From: Erinaceus europaeus
Lineage: Eukaryota > Chordata > Mammalia > Eulipotyphla > Erinaceidae
Length of the DNA: 64,000 bases
Assembly: GCF_950295315.1 (NCBI RefSeq)
Contig: NC_080164.1
Span: forward strand, 107,779,587-107,843,586
Direction of reading: 5' to 3'
Of the stretch, positions 20,322 to 31,460 are shown piece after piece. The notes below the pieces were generated by a model. That model saw only the letters and a list, made by a program, of their open reading frames with translations. It made no database searches and was not told where the DNA came from. The position numbers and the translations under genes are program-made. Every line of letters begins with the position of its first letter. Within the stretch, counting starts at the first letter, position 1.

Positions 20322-22259
20322 TCTTCTAGTGTTTGCCCTTCTTCCGTAGCCAGTCAACAGCGTCAGGTTGAGCCTGATGTAAAGTTTCGAGACCTCCTTT
20401 GAATCTGGAGAGGTGGCAGTCGTTGACGATGTGGGTCATAGTCTGTCTGTAGCCGCAGGGGCAATTCGGGTCGTCTCTGGCTCCCCAGCGATGGAACATA
20501 GCGGCGCACCGACCATGGCCTGTTCGATAGCGATTGAGGAGGGCCCAATCATAACGTGCTAGGTCAAAGCCGGGTTGACGCTTGCAGGGGTCTGTGATGA
20601 GGTGTTTGTTCTTTTACCTCAGCTGACTGCCAACTCTGTTTCCAAGAGTCTGGAACAGAGAAGTTCAGTGTAGGCGTAGGGGACCAGATTGGATGATGAG
20701 ACGTCAACGTTGGACAGGGTGGGCGAAGATATCCGCGTATATTGGCAGGTCTGGTCGAGCGTAGACGTGGGAAATGAACTTAGATGATGCTGCATCCCGA
20801 CGAATATCTGGTGGGGCGATGTTGCTAAGAACTGGCAGCCATGGAACCGGGGTGGAACGGATGGTTCCAGAAATTATCCTCATGGAGGAATATAATTTGG
20901 AATCAACCAAGTGGACATGGGGGCTACGGAACCATACTGGGGCACAGTATTCTGCAGTGGAATAGCATAATGCCAGAGATGATGATCGGAGTGTGGAAGC
21001 GCTCATGCCCCATGAGGAGCTGGCCAGTCTTGCAATGATGTTATTCCTCGCGCCCACCTTTGCTGCAGTTTTTATGAGATATTCGTGAAATGACAGGGTG
21101 CGATCGAGAGTAATGCCAAGATAGACTGGCTGGGCTTCATGCCGGATTCTCCTATCGTCAAGCTGTACATTAAGCTCACGCGAGGCCGAGGCATGGTATA
21201 GATGGAAAACAGATGATACCGTTTTTGTAGTGCTAGGGATTAGTCACCATTTTTTACAGTAATCAGATATCAGAGACATGTCTTTCGTGAGTGTTTCCTC
21301 GAGGATGTCAAACTTGGATGCCTGAGTTGCACAGCAGATGTCATCGGCGTAGATGAACTTCCTTGAAGAAGTTTCTGGAAGGTCATTGATGTAAATATTA
21401 AATAGCGTAGGAGCCAGAACAGAGCCCTGGGGGAGGCCACTTGAGACAAGTCTCCATCTGCTAGACTTGTCACCCAGATGCACCTGGAATCTTCTGTTTT
21501 GGAGAAGAAACGATATAGTGTTGGCCACCCATGGAGGCAGGCATCTTGAGATCTTGACTAGGAGACCACGGTGCCAGACCGTGTCATAGGCTGCTGTGAG
21601 ATCAACAAAGACAGCACCCGTCTTTAAATTCTTCTGGAATCCATTTTCAATGTAAGTTGAGAGGGCCAGGGCTTGTTCGCAGGTAGATCTTCCTGGGCGG
21701 AAACCAGCTTGGGCAGGTGATAGGAATTTCTCTGTAAGAGGAGAAATACGTGACAGAAGCAGCCTCTCAAGGAGTTTGTAACACACGGAGAGGAGAGAAA
21801 TTGGTCTATAGCTGGCGGCCAGTGTTGGGTCTTTCTTTGGTTTCAAAACCGCTATAATCTTCGCACGACGCCAAATTTTGGGCATAGATTCGGATTCCAA
21901 GATGTGGGACAGGAATGTAGTGAGCCACTTCTTTGCCATGGGGCTGAAGTTAAGAATGAGTTCTGGGGTGATGTTATCATAGCCAGCAGCCGTTCCCGGT
22001 TTAACCCTCTTCAAAGCGTCTTCCAGTTCAGACAGTGTAAAGGGAGAGAGTTTTGGAGATGGACAAGATAAACAGAAGTGGGATGACCACTCATGGGAAA
22101 TTTCTCTTTTCCAGACTGGGTCGATCTTAGCACGTCCAACTTGAGTTAGGTGACTGGCCACTGAGTTTGGAGATACGGGAGGATGGGAGATGGGAGAGCG
22201 TTGGCTACCAGCACCCAGACTATGAAGAAGCTTCCAGGCCTTCCTACTTGAGTGGGTGA
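20322..22259 (-). mobile_element. 5'-truncated Jockey/CR1/I-like non-LTR retrotransposon
   Basis: Insertion of 1938 bp flanked by the 9-bp direct repeat AGGTCTGCT (plus strand, 20313-20321 and 22260-22268), taken as the TSD. The right boundary coincides with where similarity to known reverse transcriptases begins (THSSRK). On the minus strand the 3' end falls only a few bases after the ORF stop, in a short TAGAAGA end with no poly-A; a GAA-rich 3' end is typical of several invertebrate non-LTR elements. The endonuclease half is missing. CpG dinucleotides are abundant, unlike in the neighbouring L1 and SINE copies, suggesting a young insertion. It is not L1; by motif memory it is not RTE/BovB either. 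Confidence 0.85.
20326..22257 (-). pseudogene. Reverse transcriptase ORF of the Jockey/CR1/I-like element, four stops
   Basis: One reading frame of about 643 codons without a frameshift. In order it holds a pre-RT helix region (THSSRKAWKLLHSLG), RT fingers (RPISLLSVCYKLLERLLLSR), GFRPGRSTCEQAL, VDLTAAYDTVWH, the SSGLPQGSVLAPTLFNIYIN block, the catalytic YADD box, thumb (YLGITLDRTLSF), a conserved STPVPWLPVLSNIAPP block and a C-terminal Cys-His motif (CPCGYRQTMTHIVNDC). Internal stops are at 21244-21246, 20704-20706, 20665-20667 (all TGA) and 20614-20616 (TAA). The first sits where Arg is usual, consistent with CGA-to-TGA CpG decay. The natural stop is TAG at 20326-20328. It is no longer active, but decay is light. 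Confidence 0.85.
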
Positions 22260-22268
22260 AGGTCTGCT

Positions 22269-22964
22269 GACAGGCAGACACAAATCCATCTTCAAGCTGC
22301 ATTCCCCACCACCACGTGATACAGCTTGTCTGCAGGTTCTGGGTGTTAGGATGTGGAAATGTTCTGACGGGGGTGGTGGGGGTGGTGGAGGGGAGTGCAC
22401 TGTCTGCCTGCCACACACATATCCCAACAAAATTATTAACCAGGATCCAAATAAGGCTGGTGTGTTACATATGACTGTGCTATTTTGAAATCTCTTCTAA
22501 CCCATAATCCCTTCCAGTTCCCCTTGTAATAGACACCCAAAAGCCTAGTTATATGAGCAGATGTGATAAAGTGAGATCAATGTATGTGCATCCACACACA
22601 CATTTCTCTACCATCAAAAGAAAGACTTTACACATATGAAACCGGGCTTTGTCTTTCCATCAGTATTAGGTATTATCTTTACTATGTAGTGGATAAATCA
22701 AAAGCTTAGAAATGGCCAGCAACTTGCCCAAGAATAAAGAATAGGCAAATACAGCAAATGGTTTTCAAACCACCAGGTAGCTGTGCTATGCTTTTCCCCT
22801 GGGCACAAGACAGCTGTGGTGTATGGGGTCTGGGGCTTTAAAGGTAGTTACAGAACAGTGAGCAAGTCGGCTGTGTTGACAGGTCAAGTGCTAAAATGGC
22901 AGAGAATATATTATGCTCCAGGTGTCTACCAAGAACTTACAATGAGACAGGCACTAAAACATGA
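22269..22964. other. Unique intronic sequence
   Basis: Right flank of the Jockey-like insertion. Contains a GGT-rich run at 22369-22392. The open frame that crosses from the element into this flank is fortuitous. Confidence 0.5.
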
Positions 22965-23812
22965 GAAAGACCTACTCTGCCACTCGAGGAAGACTGGTCC
23001 TGAGATGAGTCCTAGAATGTTCCCAGCTGTGACCATGGACTGTGAGTTCAGACTGACAGGGACTCAGAAGCTGTACAAGCTCCTGTGCTAAGTAGGAATA
23101 TAGATGGGCCCTGGGTCAGATTGACATGGTAAACAGTTAATATATTTATGTATTTTTTTTTTAAACTTTGGGAGCTACTCTCTGCTCTGATCTAGCTTTC
23201 TAGTCCTATTATCAACTCTGACACCATCTTCCCAGACAATACTTTTAGCCTACCTGCATGTTCGATGCCAGGCTCAGGCAAAAATTATTAAAGTCATGGA
23301 CCACATGGAATATACTGAAAATATATTTCCTAGCTTCTTTCCACATGAATACCCCTAATTTCATCAGCTCTAGTCCTACTTTTGGGTACCTATTTATTAG
23401 ACAATTTGTCCTGCTTTAATTCTTACTGTATTTTAGCCACCAAGTTGCAGACACTATCATGATTCCATCCTGACTTCACTGGGCAGATAACCTTAACAAT
23501 GTGTCCTGGAACCTCACCTCTTCTCTCCAGAATCCTACCCCACTAGAGAATGACAGAAACAGGCTGGGGGTATGGACCACCCTGCCAACGTCCATGTTCA
23601 GTGGAGAAGCAATTACAGAAGCCAGAACTCCCACCTTCTGCACCTCATAAATAATTTTGTTCCATACTCCCAGAGGGATAAAGAACAGGGAAGCTGTCAA
23701 TGGAAGGGATGGGGCATGGAACTCTGGTTTTGGGAACCAAAACCAGTATGGAATTGTACCCTGTAATCCTATAGTCTTGTCAATCAACATTAAATCACTA
23801 ATAGGGGTGGGG
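22965..23812 (+). mobile_element. L1-like non-coding retroelement
   Basis: Starts near gacctactctgccactcgagg and ends at tcaatcaacattaaatcactaata. No coding capacity. Confidence 0.75.
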
Positions 23813-24019
23813 GGAGGATGACCCTTGCCCTCAGAAAGCTCAAAACTATTTGTGTGTTTAAGTTGGATATGCTTTTCTGTACAGTTCAGGGCTCTGGAAA
23901 CACAGGGGAGAGATCTGGCCGAAAAGAACCCATCTAAGGGCCATCCACTGAGGATAGCATTCCAGGCTGTGGGAGACAATGAGATTGTTTAGGGAAAGAG
24001 ATGTATGAGAACAGATGAG

Positions 24020-25665
24020 CTTCTAGCACCCTGAGCTTTGGAGACAGAGATGTGCCCCCACCCCACTGAAAGGAACATGACAACTGTTCACAGCCTCAAG
24101 ACAGGAGTCCTGGATGACTGTTGACAGGCAGCTGGTGTGACTGAAGGGGACTCCTGATGTGAACACCAAGGACAATGCTGCCTCACCTGAGTAGGTGGGC
24201 AATGTCGAAGCCCCTTGGTGGCAGAGCCCCAGCCCTGAGGATGCGATCATAAACAATGGCAGAAAAATCTCACAGGTGTGGGTCCTCCCAGGACCTTGCC
24301 CTCACCAGAGCAGCTATGGTAGGGACTGCATTGCAGTGCAGCCTGCACTGTTCCCACCTGTGACCGTGAGCTGTGAGCTCAGATCAATACGGACTTAGAG
24401 GTTACACAGGCTCTGGTGCTAAATGTAAATATATATGTGGGCCCTGGGTCAGGTAGATGGAGGTTAACAGTTAATTCTTTTTTTTTTAAATATTTATTTA
24501 TTCCCTTTTTGTTGCTCTTGTTGTTTTATTATTGTAGTTATTATTGTTGTTGTTACTGATGTCATCATTGTAGGATAGGACAGAGAGAAATGGAGAGAGG
24601 AGGGGAAGACAGAGAGGGGGAGAGAAAGATAGACACCTACAGACCTGCTTCACTGCCTGTGAAATGACTTCCCTGCAGGTGGGGAGCTGGGGGCTTGAAC
24701 CGGGATCCTTACGCTGGTTCTTGAGATTGGCGCCACCTGAGCTTAATCTGTTGCGCTACTGCCCGACTCCCAACAGTTAATTCTATCCACAGAATGTGTT
24801 CAGCAATGGGCAACAACTCTCTGCCCTAATCCAATTCTCTAGCCCTTTTCTCTACTCTGAAACCATTTTCTCAGACAATGTTTTTATCCAACTTCATGCT
24901 AGCTATCAAACTCAGGCAAACACTGCCATGCTAGCTGTCAAACTCAGGCAAAAACTACCATAGAAACATGCCTATAATGGACTTTTTACCTTTCTTCTAC
25001 CTTGGAATTCCTGATTTCATCTGCTCTTTTCCTACTTTTTGGTTCCTGTTCATTAACCATTTTGTCTCACTTTATGTCCTGCCACCTTCCAGACACCAAG
25101 TTGCAGATGCCACCATGATTCCATCCTGACTTCTCTGGGCAGACGATTTCACCAATATGTCCTGGAACCACCTCTTTTCTCCAGAGTTCTATCCAACTAG
25201 GGAAAGAAAGAAACCGGCTGGGGATATGGACCCACCTGCCAATGCCTAAGTCCAGTGGAGAAGCAATTATAGAAGCCAGAATTCTTACCTTCTGCACCCC
25301 AGAAACAATTCTGACCCATCCTCCCAGTGGAAGAGAGGTAATAGGAGGAAGAGGACAAGAGGGCTCTGAACTCCAGCTCCATCAGGACTCAGAGAAAGAG
25401 GATGAAAAGGGGAGAGATACTTGGATGAAATAACAGGGTTATGTGTGGCTTAGAGGGGAAGAGAGAATTAGATCTGGAAGAAAAAGAGGGCGATTATGTA
25501 CAAATGTAGACAGATAGTTGTAGAGATGATAGTTAACCCATCTGCAACCTTGGGAGAACCGTGGTAGACTGCAATGGAGGGACTGAGGATTCAGAACTCT
25601 GGTGGAAGGAATAGTATGCAATTGTACCCTGGTTGACATGTAATTTTGTAAATTAATATTGAATC
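24020..25665 (+). mobile_element. L1-like retroelement, long 3' variant, interrupted
   Basis: Family match at about 24280-24478 and 24785-25330. It then runs on into an L1 3' UTR variant (gagggctctgaactcc...gaaccttggg-like...ggtggaaggaatagtatgca) to 25665. A local tandem duplication of about 37 bp lies at 24890-24960. Shows the family and this L1 share a 3' end. Confidence 0.7.
24479..24771 (-). mobile_element. SINE type B, full length with 13-bp TSD
   Basis: Reverse type B SINE with the T-run at its left end, flanked by perfect AACAGTTAATTCT at 24466-24478 and 24772-24784. Confidence 0.93.
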
Positions 25666-25897
25666 AATAATAATAACAATAATAATAATCATAATCATAA
25701 TAAATACAGAGGTACAACTCAGGCCATATCTTTCCACCAAAAAAAAAAAGGTCACACGTGCTAAACTGGGGAACAGCCTGGTTGAACGTGCACATGACCC
25801 TGTGTGACAAGTGCCCACTGTTCTGCTGCTTCCAGTCACCTACACAGATGGTGGCTAGGAGGGCCTCAAATCTGGGCCTTTTGTCTCTAAAGATGAG
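25666..25897. repeat. (AAT)n/(ATA)n microsatellite and unique sequence
   Basis: AATAAT/ATCATA repeats at 25667-25702, A-run at 25739-25749, then nothing recognised. Confidence 0.7.
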
Positions 25898-26058
25898 TAG
25901 CCACATTACAATGTGAAAGGACCCAGGTCCAAGTGCCTGGTCCCTACCTTCAGGGGGAAAGCTTCATGAATGGTAGAGCAGGGCTGCAGGTGTCTCTCTT
26001 TCTCGCTCCTCCTCCACTTGCAGTTTTTCTCTGTCTCTATCCAATAATAATAATCAAA
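25898..26058 (+). mobile_element. SINE type A
   Basis: cattacaatgtgaaaggacc, cttcagggggaaagcttcatg, CT arm, AATAATAATAA tail. 5' end truncated. Confidence 0.8.
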
Positions 26059-26755
26059 AAAAAGCTGAGTAACTTTAGTTGAGAGCCTCAACTAGGATCT
26101 ATACTCCTTAAGCCAGGTCTGAAACCATATCCAGTGGACTGAGGGTGGAATAACTTCAAGTCTTGCCAATGCCTGAGATCAGAGGAATCTTTAAATGGAG
26201 TGAAGGATTTGAAAAAAAAAAAAAAAAAACACCAGTAGTTAAAAGCAAAATGGGACTGATGACGCTGTTATCATCTTTCTCAGCATGAGGAATGCCGATC
26301 GGGGGTGTCAGAACTAGTGTGCCCAGGGCCCATCGTCAATGGTTTCCATAATTCCAAGAAGCCAGTTTCTTCCATTAGCCACCAGTCAGTCTTTCAACTC
26401 CAGAGAGCCCAGATTAAATGGGATCAAGGGTGCTTTTTTTCATGACAGAGAGGTAACTTGGATGTGGACCCCTGCTCTTTCTTTCTCACTGGTTACATCA
26501 CACACCATCAAAGTTTGGGGTGCCTAGACCCTTACAGAAAGTCTCTGTGTGGTAGGATTTATAAGGAAGACTCCCAGACAACAAGCCTCAAAGACAGGTC
26601 CCATCATACAGGCTGAAGAGTTAGCGATTCATTCTCTTGTCATATGTGTGCACTATGCAGAGCCTCAACCTAACTACCGAAAATCCTCATGTTGCAATAG
26701 GAAAACAAGCCCAGGACCTAACTGTGGGTGGTAAGTGTGCTTTTCATTTCAAAAA
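26059..26755. other. Unique intronic sequence
   Basis: A-run at 26212-26230. No gene recognised. Confidence 0.5.
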
Positions 26756-26990
26756 GAGGTGGTGGGAATAAAGAAAAAAAAAGAAAGAAAAAGAAAAGGA
26801 AAATAAATAATAATAAAAAAAAAATACCACCAGCAGGAGGAAAGCTTTGCGAGTGGTGAAATAGTGCTGCAGGTGTCTCTCTGTCTCTCTCCCTCTGTAT
26901 CACCCTCTTGATTTCTGGCTGTCTCTGTCCAATAAACAAAGATAATAAAAAAAAAAAGTTAATTAAAAAAAACAAAAACAAAAAAATCCT
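26756..26990 (+). mobile_element. A-rich tract and 5'-truncated SINE A
   Basis: A/G-rich 26770-26823, SINE A body 26828-26965 (accagcaggaggaaagctttgcg) with A-rich end. Confidence 0.75.
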
Positions 26991-27244
26991 CAAATATTTC
27001 TAAAAAGCAAAACCAGACCTAAAGTGTAATTTAAGATCTCAGTAATACTAGAGAGACACTGGATGAACTTAGACTCTGTAAGCTGAGCGTTTATTTCAAA
27101 TGTTTCATTTGGAGGACTCTGCCTTATTTGGGTAAGAAAACTCTAAGGACATATATTCAAAGGACTTATATTGACATTATGGCTAGTGACCTGCCATATC
27201 ATGTTTCCAAAGTAACACGAAACCCAAGTTAGTTTGACTTTAGC

Positions 27245-27565
27245 CATTTTCTCCTTGGAATTTATTTGTTTACTAATTTACTGCCTCCAGGATTATCGCT
27301 GGGGCTCGATGCTGGCACTAAGAATCCACTGCTCCTGGCAGCCATTTTTTCCATTTTACTGGATAGGGACAGCCAGAAATCGAGAGGGAAGGAAGGGGGA
27401 GATAGAGAGGGAGAGGGAGAGAGAAAGAGAGAGAGAGAGAGAAAACTGCAGACCTGCTTCACTGATTGTGAAGCATCTCCCCTCCTATAGGTGGGGAGGG
27501 ATTCAAACCCAGGTCCTTGTGCTTCATACTATGTGCATTTAACTGGGTGTGACACTGTCTGGCCC
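27245..27565 (-). mobile_element. SINE type B, reverse
   Basis: tgcctccaggattatcgctgggg, GA arm with a (GA)n run at 27415-27441, gattcaaacccaggtcc, ctggccccc. Confidence 0.85.
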
Positions 27566-27995
27566 CCTCTCCTAGATTTTTATAGATTTTTCTCACATAG
27601 AGGAAAGTAGCCTCATCTCAGAAAAAAAAAAAAAAAAGACTCATTCACTCACATAATTTTGTTATACTGCACTGCACCCACCAAAACAAACAACCACCCC
27701 CCCAACAAAAAAACTGGTTCAGAAAAGGAAATACAACTTGAACTTTGTCCCCCCCCCCCCAGTAAATTGTGCTCATTATGGCTATTTTTTAAAAAAAATA
27801 TTTTAACTTTATTTATAGGACAGAGAGAAATTGAGACGGAAAGGGGGCAAAGGAGAAAGACAAAGAGACACCTGTAGCCCTGCTTCACCACTCATGAAGC
27901 TTTCCCTCTGCAGGTGGGGACTAGGGGCTTGAACCTGGGTCCTTGTGTGTGGTAATACATGCACTTAACCAGGTGCATTGCCACCTGATCCCATA
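27566..27995 (-). mobile_element. Short unique stretch, then reverse SINE A
   Basis: C-runs at 27698 and 27750. SINE type A at 27788-27995 (ggacagagagaaattgagacgg to gccacctgatccc). Confidence 0.75.
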
Positions 27996-28034
27996 AGTAG
28001 AATGTTTATTTGCAATTCTGCAAATATATAAGAA

Positions 28035-28240
28035 ATAAATCACAAGGAACCAGGTAGTGGCATACCTGGTTAAGAGCACCTATCACCATGGGCCCCCGGT
28101 TCCCATCGACAAGGGGGAATGCTTCCTAAGGGGTGAAGCAGTAGAGCTTTGGGTGTCTTATCTTTCTCTCTCCCTCTTTATCTTCCCCTTCAATGTCAGT
28201 TTCTCTCTGTCTCTATCTAATAAGTAAATAGATGAAATAT
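28035..28240 (+). mobile_element. SINE type A
   Basis: aaccaggtagtggcatacctgg through the CT arm to atctaataagtaaatag. Confidence 0.8.
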
Positions 28241-28245
28241 ATATT

Positions 28246-28455
28246 TTAAAATATTTATTTATTCATTCCCTTTTGTTGCCCTTGTTGTTTTATTGTTGTA
28301 GTTATTATTGTTGTCGTCATTGTTGGATAGGACAGAAAAGTGGGGAGAGGAGGGGAAGACAGAGAGAGGGGGAGAGAAAGACAGACACCTGCAGACCTGC
28401 TTCACCACCTGTAAAGCGACTCCCCTGCAGGCTACCGCCACTACCGCCTGACTCC
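28246..28455 (-). mobile_element. SINE type B, reverse, internal deletion
   Basis: Normal 3' body and GA arm, but the segment between cccctgcag and gctaccgcc is missing (roughly 80 bp including the B box). Confidence 0.8.
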
Positions 28456-28509
28456 CGAAATATTTTTTTAAAAGAAATTCTTCGCAAATGTCAAGTATTA
28501 CATTCCTAC

Positions 28510-28510
28510 A

Positions 28511-28542
<32 letters not shown>

Positions 28543-28740
28543 TTGGGGGATTAATGTTTTACAGTTGACAGTAAATACAAACATTTCTGTTTTCCACATA
28601 ATACAATCCCCACTAGGTCATCTGCCATCATGTTCCAGGACCTGAACTCTCCTCCTATACACCCCAGAGTCTTTTGCTTTGGTGTAATATACCAACTCCA
28701 GTCCAAGTGTTTGTTATCATTCATGACATCTTACATGATT
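28510..28740 (-). mobile_element. L1 3' UTR, reverse
   Basis: (TTA)n tail at 28518-28545, then the reverse of the 3' UTR seen at 15345-15540, ending cttacatgatt. Confidence 0.85.
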
Positions 28741-29005
28741 AAAAAAAGGGGGGGGAAATGACACTCATCTAAGAACTACTTAGAGAAATCGCAGGATGTT
28801 TTCAGTCTTGGAGCTCTGCCCAGATGAATGATACACTTGCAGTTAGGGTACTACACAGTGAGCAGTGCACTGGACTTGGATCTCTCAGGTCTCCAGTCCA
28901 ATCACCTCCTCTCCTTCTCTCTCTCTTCCTCTCCCTCTCTCTCTCATGAATCCCTTTCCCTCATCCTATTTCACACTCTCTCTCTCTCTCTGATATAAGA
29001 TGTCT
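28741..29005 (+). mobile_element. Degenerate SINE C
   Basis: agcagtgcactggacttggatctctcaggtctccagtcc followed by (CT)n to 28995. Weak match. Confidence 0.4.
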
Positions 29006-29009
29006 ACCT

Positions 29010-29547
29010 TTTTTTTTTTGCCTCCAGGGTTATTGCTGGGGTTCGGTGTCTGCACTAGGAAGCCACTTCTCCTGGAGGCCATTTCCCCCCCATTTTGCTG
29101 TCCTTTTTGTTGCCCTTGTTGTCGTTATTGTTTTTTTTGCCAGTGATGTTATTGCTAGATAGGACAGAGAGAAATCGAGAGAGGAGGGGGAGATAAAGAG
29201 GGAGAGAGAAAGACAGACATCTGCAAACCTGCCTTACCACCTATAAACTGACTGCACCATGAATCCACTGCTCCTGGAGGCTATTTTTTCCCCTTTGTTG
29301 CCCTTGTTGTGGTTACTATTGTTATTGTTATAGATGTTGTTGTTGTTGGATAGGATAGAGAGAAATGGAGAGAGGAGGGGAAGACAGAGGGGGGAGAGAA
29401 AGACTGACACCTGCAGACCTGCTTCACTATCTGTGAAGCGACTCCCCTGCAGGTGGGGAGCCAGGGGCTCAAACCGGGATCCTTACACCAGTCCTTGCGC
29501 TTTGTGCCATGTGCACTTAACCCACTGCACTACCACCCAACCCCCAA
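29010..29547 (-). mobile_element. Two reverse SINE type B copies in tandem
   Basis: 29010-29248 (truncated after ctataaactgact, losing its head) followed directly by 29249-29547 (complete to accacccaaccccc). The junction at about 29248 joins the first body to the second body (gcaccatgaatccactgctcc). Confidence 0.85.
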
Positions 29548-30185
29548 TATCTCTATATTTTAGTCATTATAAGGAATATGATAACAAGTGACTATTCTTC
29601 ACAACAATAACAACAAAAACCATTTAAGACGAAAGTAAGAAGGCAATCAGTAGCTAATGCTCTTATTTCTCCCTGTCTGAGTGCCATGGCTTTTAACAAA
29701 CATGTACTTGTCCTGCAAAGGGCTTGAGCCAACTGGCCCACTTCACAGCCTGGACAGACTCATTCCCACCATGATGAGTGGGCTGTTGAGTTTAGCAGCA
29801 GCAGAGTGCAGAGAAGCAGCTGGCAGTGAAACAGCAGGAGAGAGGGAACATATGCAACTGGTAGCAGTTGACTTGCTCATAGAAAATTCTGAAGAGAGGC
29901 CAATAAATCTACCCATCTTGGCCACACAAATCCAGTTAGCTGAGTTTATGACTGCGACCTCAAGCCTCCAATGAAATTTAGGACAGCTGAGGAGACTGTA
30001 ATTGTCCTCCTCACCCCTATATCCTGTAGACTTCCTGTAAAAGATAGGATTTATTTCCACTTAAAAACCCCAATGCTCTCCCTCCAGTCTTTGATCTAAT
30101 CAGATCTCACAAATTATCTGTGTTCTCCTTGGTTAAAAAGAAGATAGCAAATCTTTTCGAAGCTCTGTGCACAATGAGTCACTGA
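29548..30185. other. Unique intronic sequence
   Basis: Contains a 97-codon open frame at 29681-29974 with no recognised homology or splice signals. Not called as a gene. Confidence 0.5.
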
Positions 30186-30464
30186 GTCACTTAGATTCCC
30201 TTTCTTTAAACTTAAAAACAATTATTTATTTTATTTTCACAGAAGAGAGAAAGACAAGGAAAAAAGACCAGAGTCCGCTCAGCTCTGGCTGATGTTGGTG
30301 CTGGGGTTGGTGCAGGTGGGGAGCCAGGGGCTCAAACTGGGATCCTTAGGGCGGTCCTTGCATTCTGCACATAAGATATGTCTTTTAAAAACAAACCTGG
30401 TTGAGTGCACATGTTACCATGCATAAGGACCAGGTTTGAGTCTCAGGAATGAAAAGGTTTTTTT
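30186..30464 (-). mobile_element. SINE D/B fragments, reverse, and SINE A fragment
   Basis: gagtccgctcagctctggctgatgttgg (D), then gtggggagccaggggctcaaactggg (B head fragment), then a short plus type A piece at 30398-30450. Rearranged; boundaries uncertain. Confidence 0.5.
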
Positions 30465-30935
30465 TGATTTTTTTTTTTTTGCCTCCAGGGCTATCTCTGA
30501 GGCCCAGTGCCTGCACTATGAATATATGTTTTGGGAAAAGATTGTGAGACCTCTGGTGGCTATGGTTGGGAGGGTGGGGACACAGAATTTTGGTGGTGGG
30601 TGTGGTGTGGAACTCTACATGCTGGAAATTTACAATCTTGTAACCCCATTAACCACTGCTCCTGGAGGCTATTTTTTCCATTTTTTTGACCTTGTGGCTT
30701 ATCGTTGTTATAGTTGTTATTACTGTCATTGTTGTTGGATAGGACAGAGAGAAATCCAGAGAGGAGGGGAAGACAAAGAGGGGAAAAGAAAGACTGACAC
30801 CTGCAGACTTGCTTCACTGCTTGTGAAGCGACTCCCCCTGCAGGTGGGGAGCCGAGGGCTTGAACCGGGATACTTAATGCTGGTCATTGTGCTCCGCGCC
30901 ATGTGCGCTTAATCCACTGCGCTACTGCCCAGCCC
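30465..30935 (-). mobile_element. SINE type B, reverse, interrupted by a 136-bp duplication
   Basis: Left part 30480-30524 (gcctccagggctatctctgagg...gcactatgaat) and right part from 30653 (ccactgctcctggagg) to gcgctactgcccagccccc are contiguous in other copies. Confidence 0.9.
30521..30656 (+). repeat. 136-bp perfect duplicate, recipient copy
   Basis: Identical base for base to 31461-31596. It sits inside a SINE and splits gaat from ccactgctcc, so this is the acquired copy. Confidence 0.95.
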
Positions 30936-30984
30936 CCAATTAAAAGGTTTGTAGAACCACTACGCTGTCTCCGAGACCCAATCA

Positions 30985-31450
30985 GCTGGGTGTTGGCACA
31001 CTTAGAGGAACACACACATTACTACGCATGAGGATATGGTATCAAGTCCCCAGTCCCCATCTGCAGGGGAGAAGCTTCACTAGTGGTGCCTCTCTTTCTC
31101 TCCTTATCTCCCACTTTCCTGTTAGTTTCTCTCTGCCCTATTAAAATAAAAAAACAAAGAAGTAAAATTATATATAAAAATATATATATATTTTGCCTCC
31201 AGGGTTATTGCTGGGACTCTGTGCCAGCACTAAGAACCCATTGTTCCTGGTGGTCACTGTTTTCCATTTTATTGGATAGGACAGAGAGAAACTGAGAGAT
31301 AAGGGGGAGGTAGAGAGGGAGAGAGAAAGAGACACCTGCAGATCTGCTTCACCGCTTGTGAAGCATCCCCTCTCTGCAGGTGGGTAGCGAGTGCTTGAAC
31401 CCAGATTCTTACTGGGGTACTTGAGCCTATTACTGCCCAGCCTCCAAATA
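30985..31450. mobile_element. SINE A (+) then SINE B (-)
   Basis: 30985-31175 plus-oriented (tgggtgttggcacacttagagg); AT-rich junction 31165-31192; 31193-31450 reverse (tgcctccagggttattgctggg to ttactgcccagcctcc). Confidence 0.8.
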
Positions 31451-31460
31451 ATACATACAT

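Noticed and set aside
20322..22259. Interpretation as BovB/RTE or L1
   Set aside because: Catalytic neighbourhood and C-terminal CPCG...THIV motif do not fit L1 ORF2 as seen at 11-15 kb, nor RTE as I remember it; the 3' end lacks poly-A. The exact clade is left open.
22260..22416. Upstream 52 codons that extend the RT reading frame to an ATG
   Set aside because: They lie outside the 9-bp TSD and encode low-complexity Pro/Thr sequence with no RT similarity; this is flanking DNA that happens to stay open.
29681..29974. 97-codon open frame in unique sequence
   Set aside because: No recognised homology, no splice signals in phase, and it would lie on the strand opposite to the host gene; likely chance.
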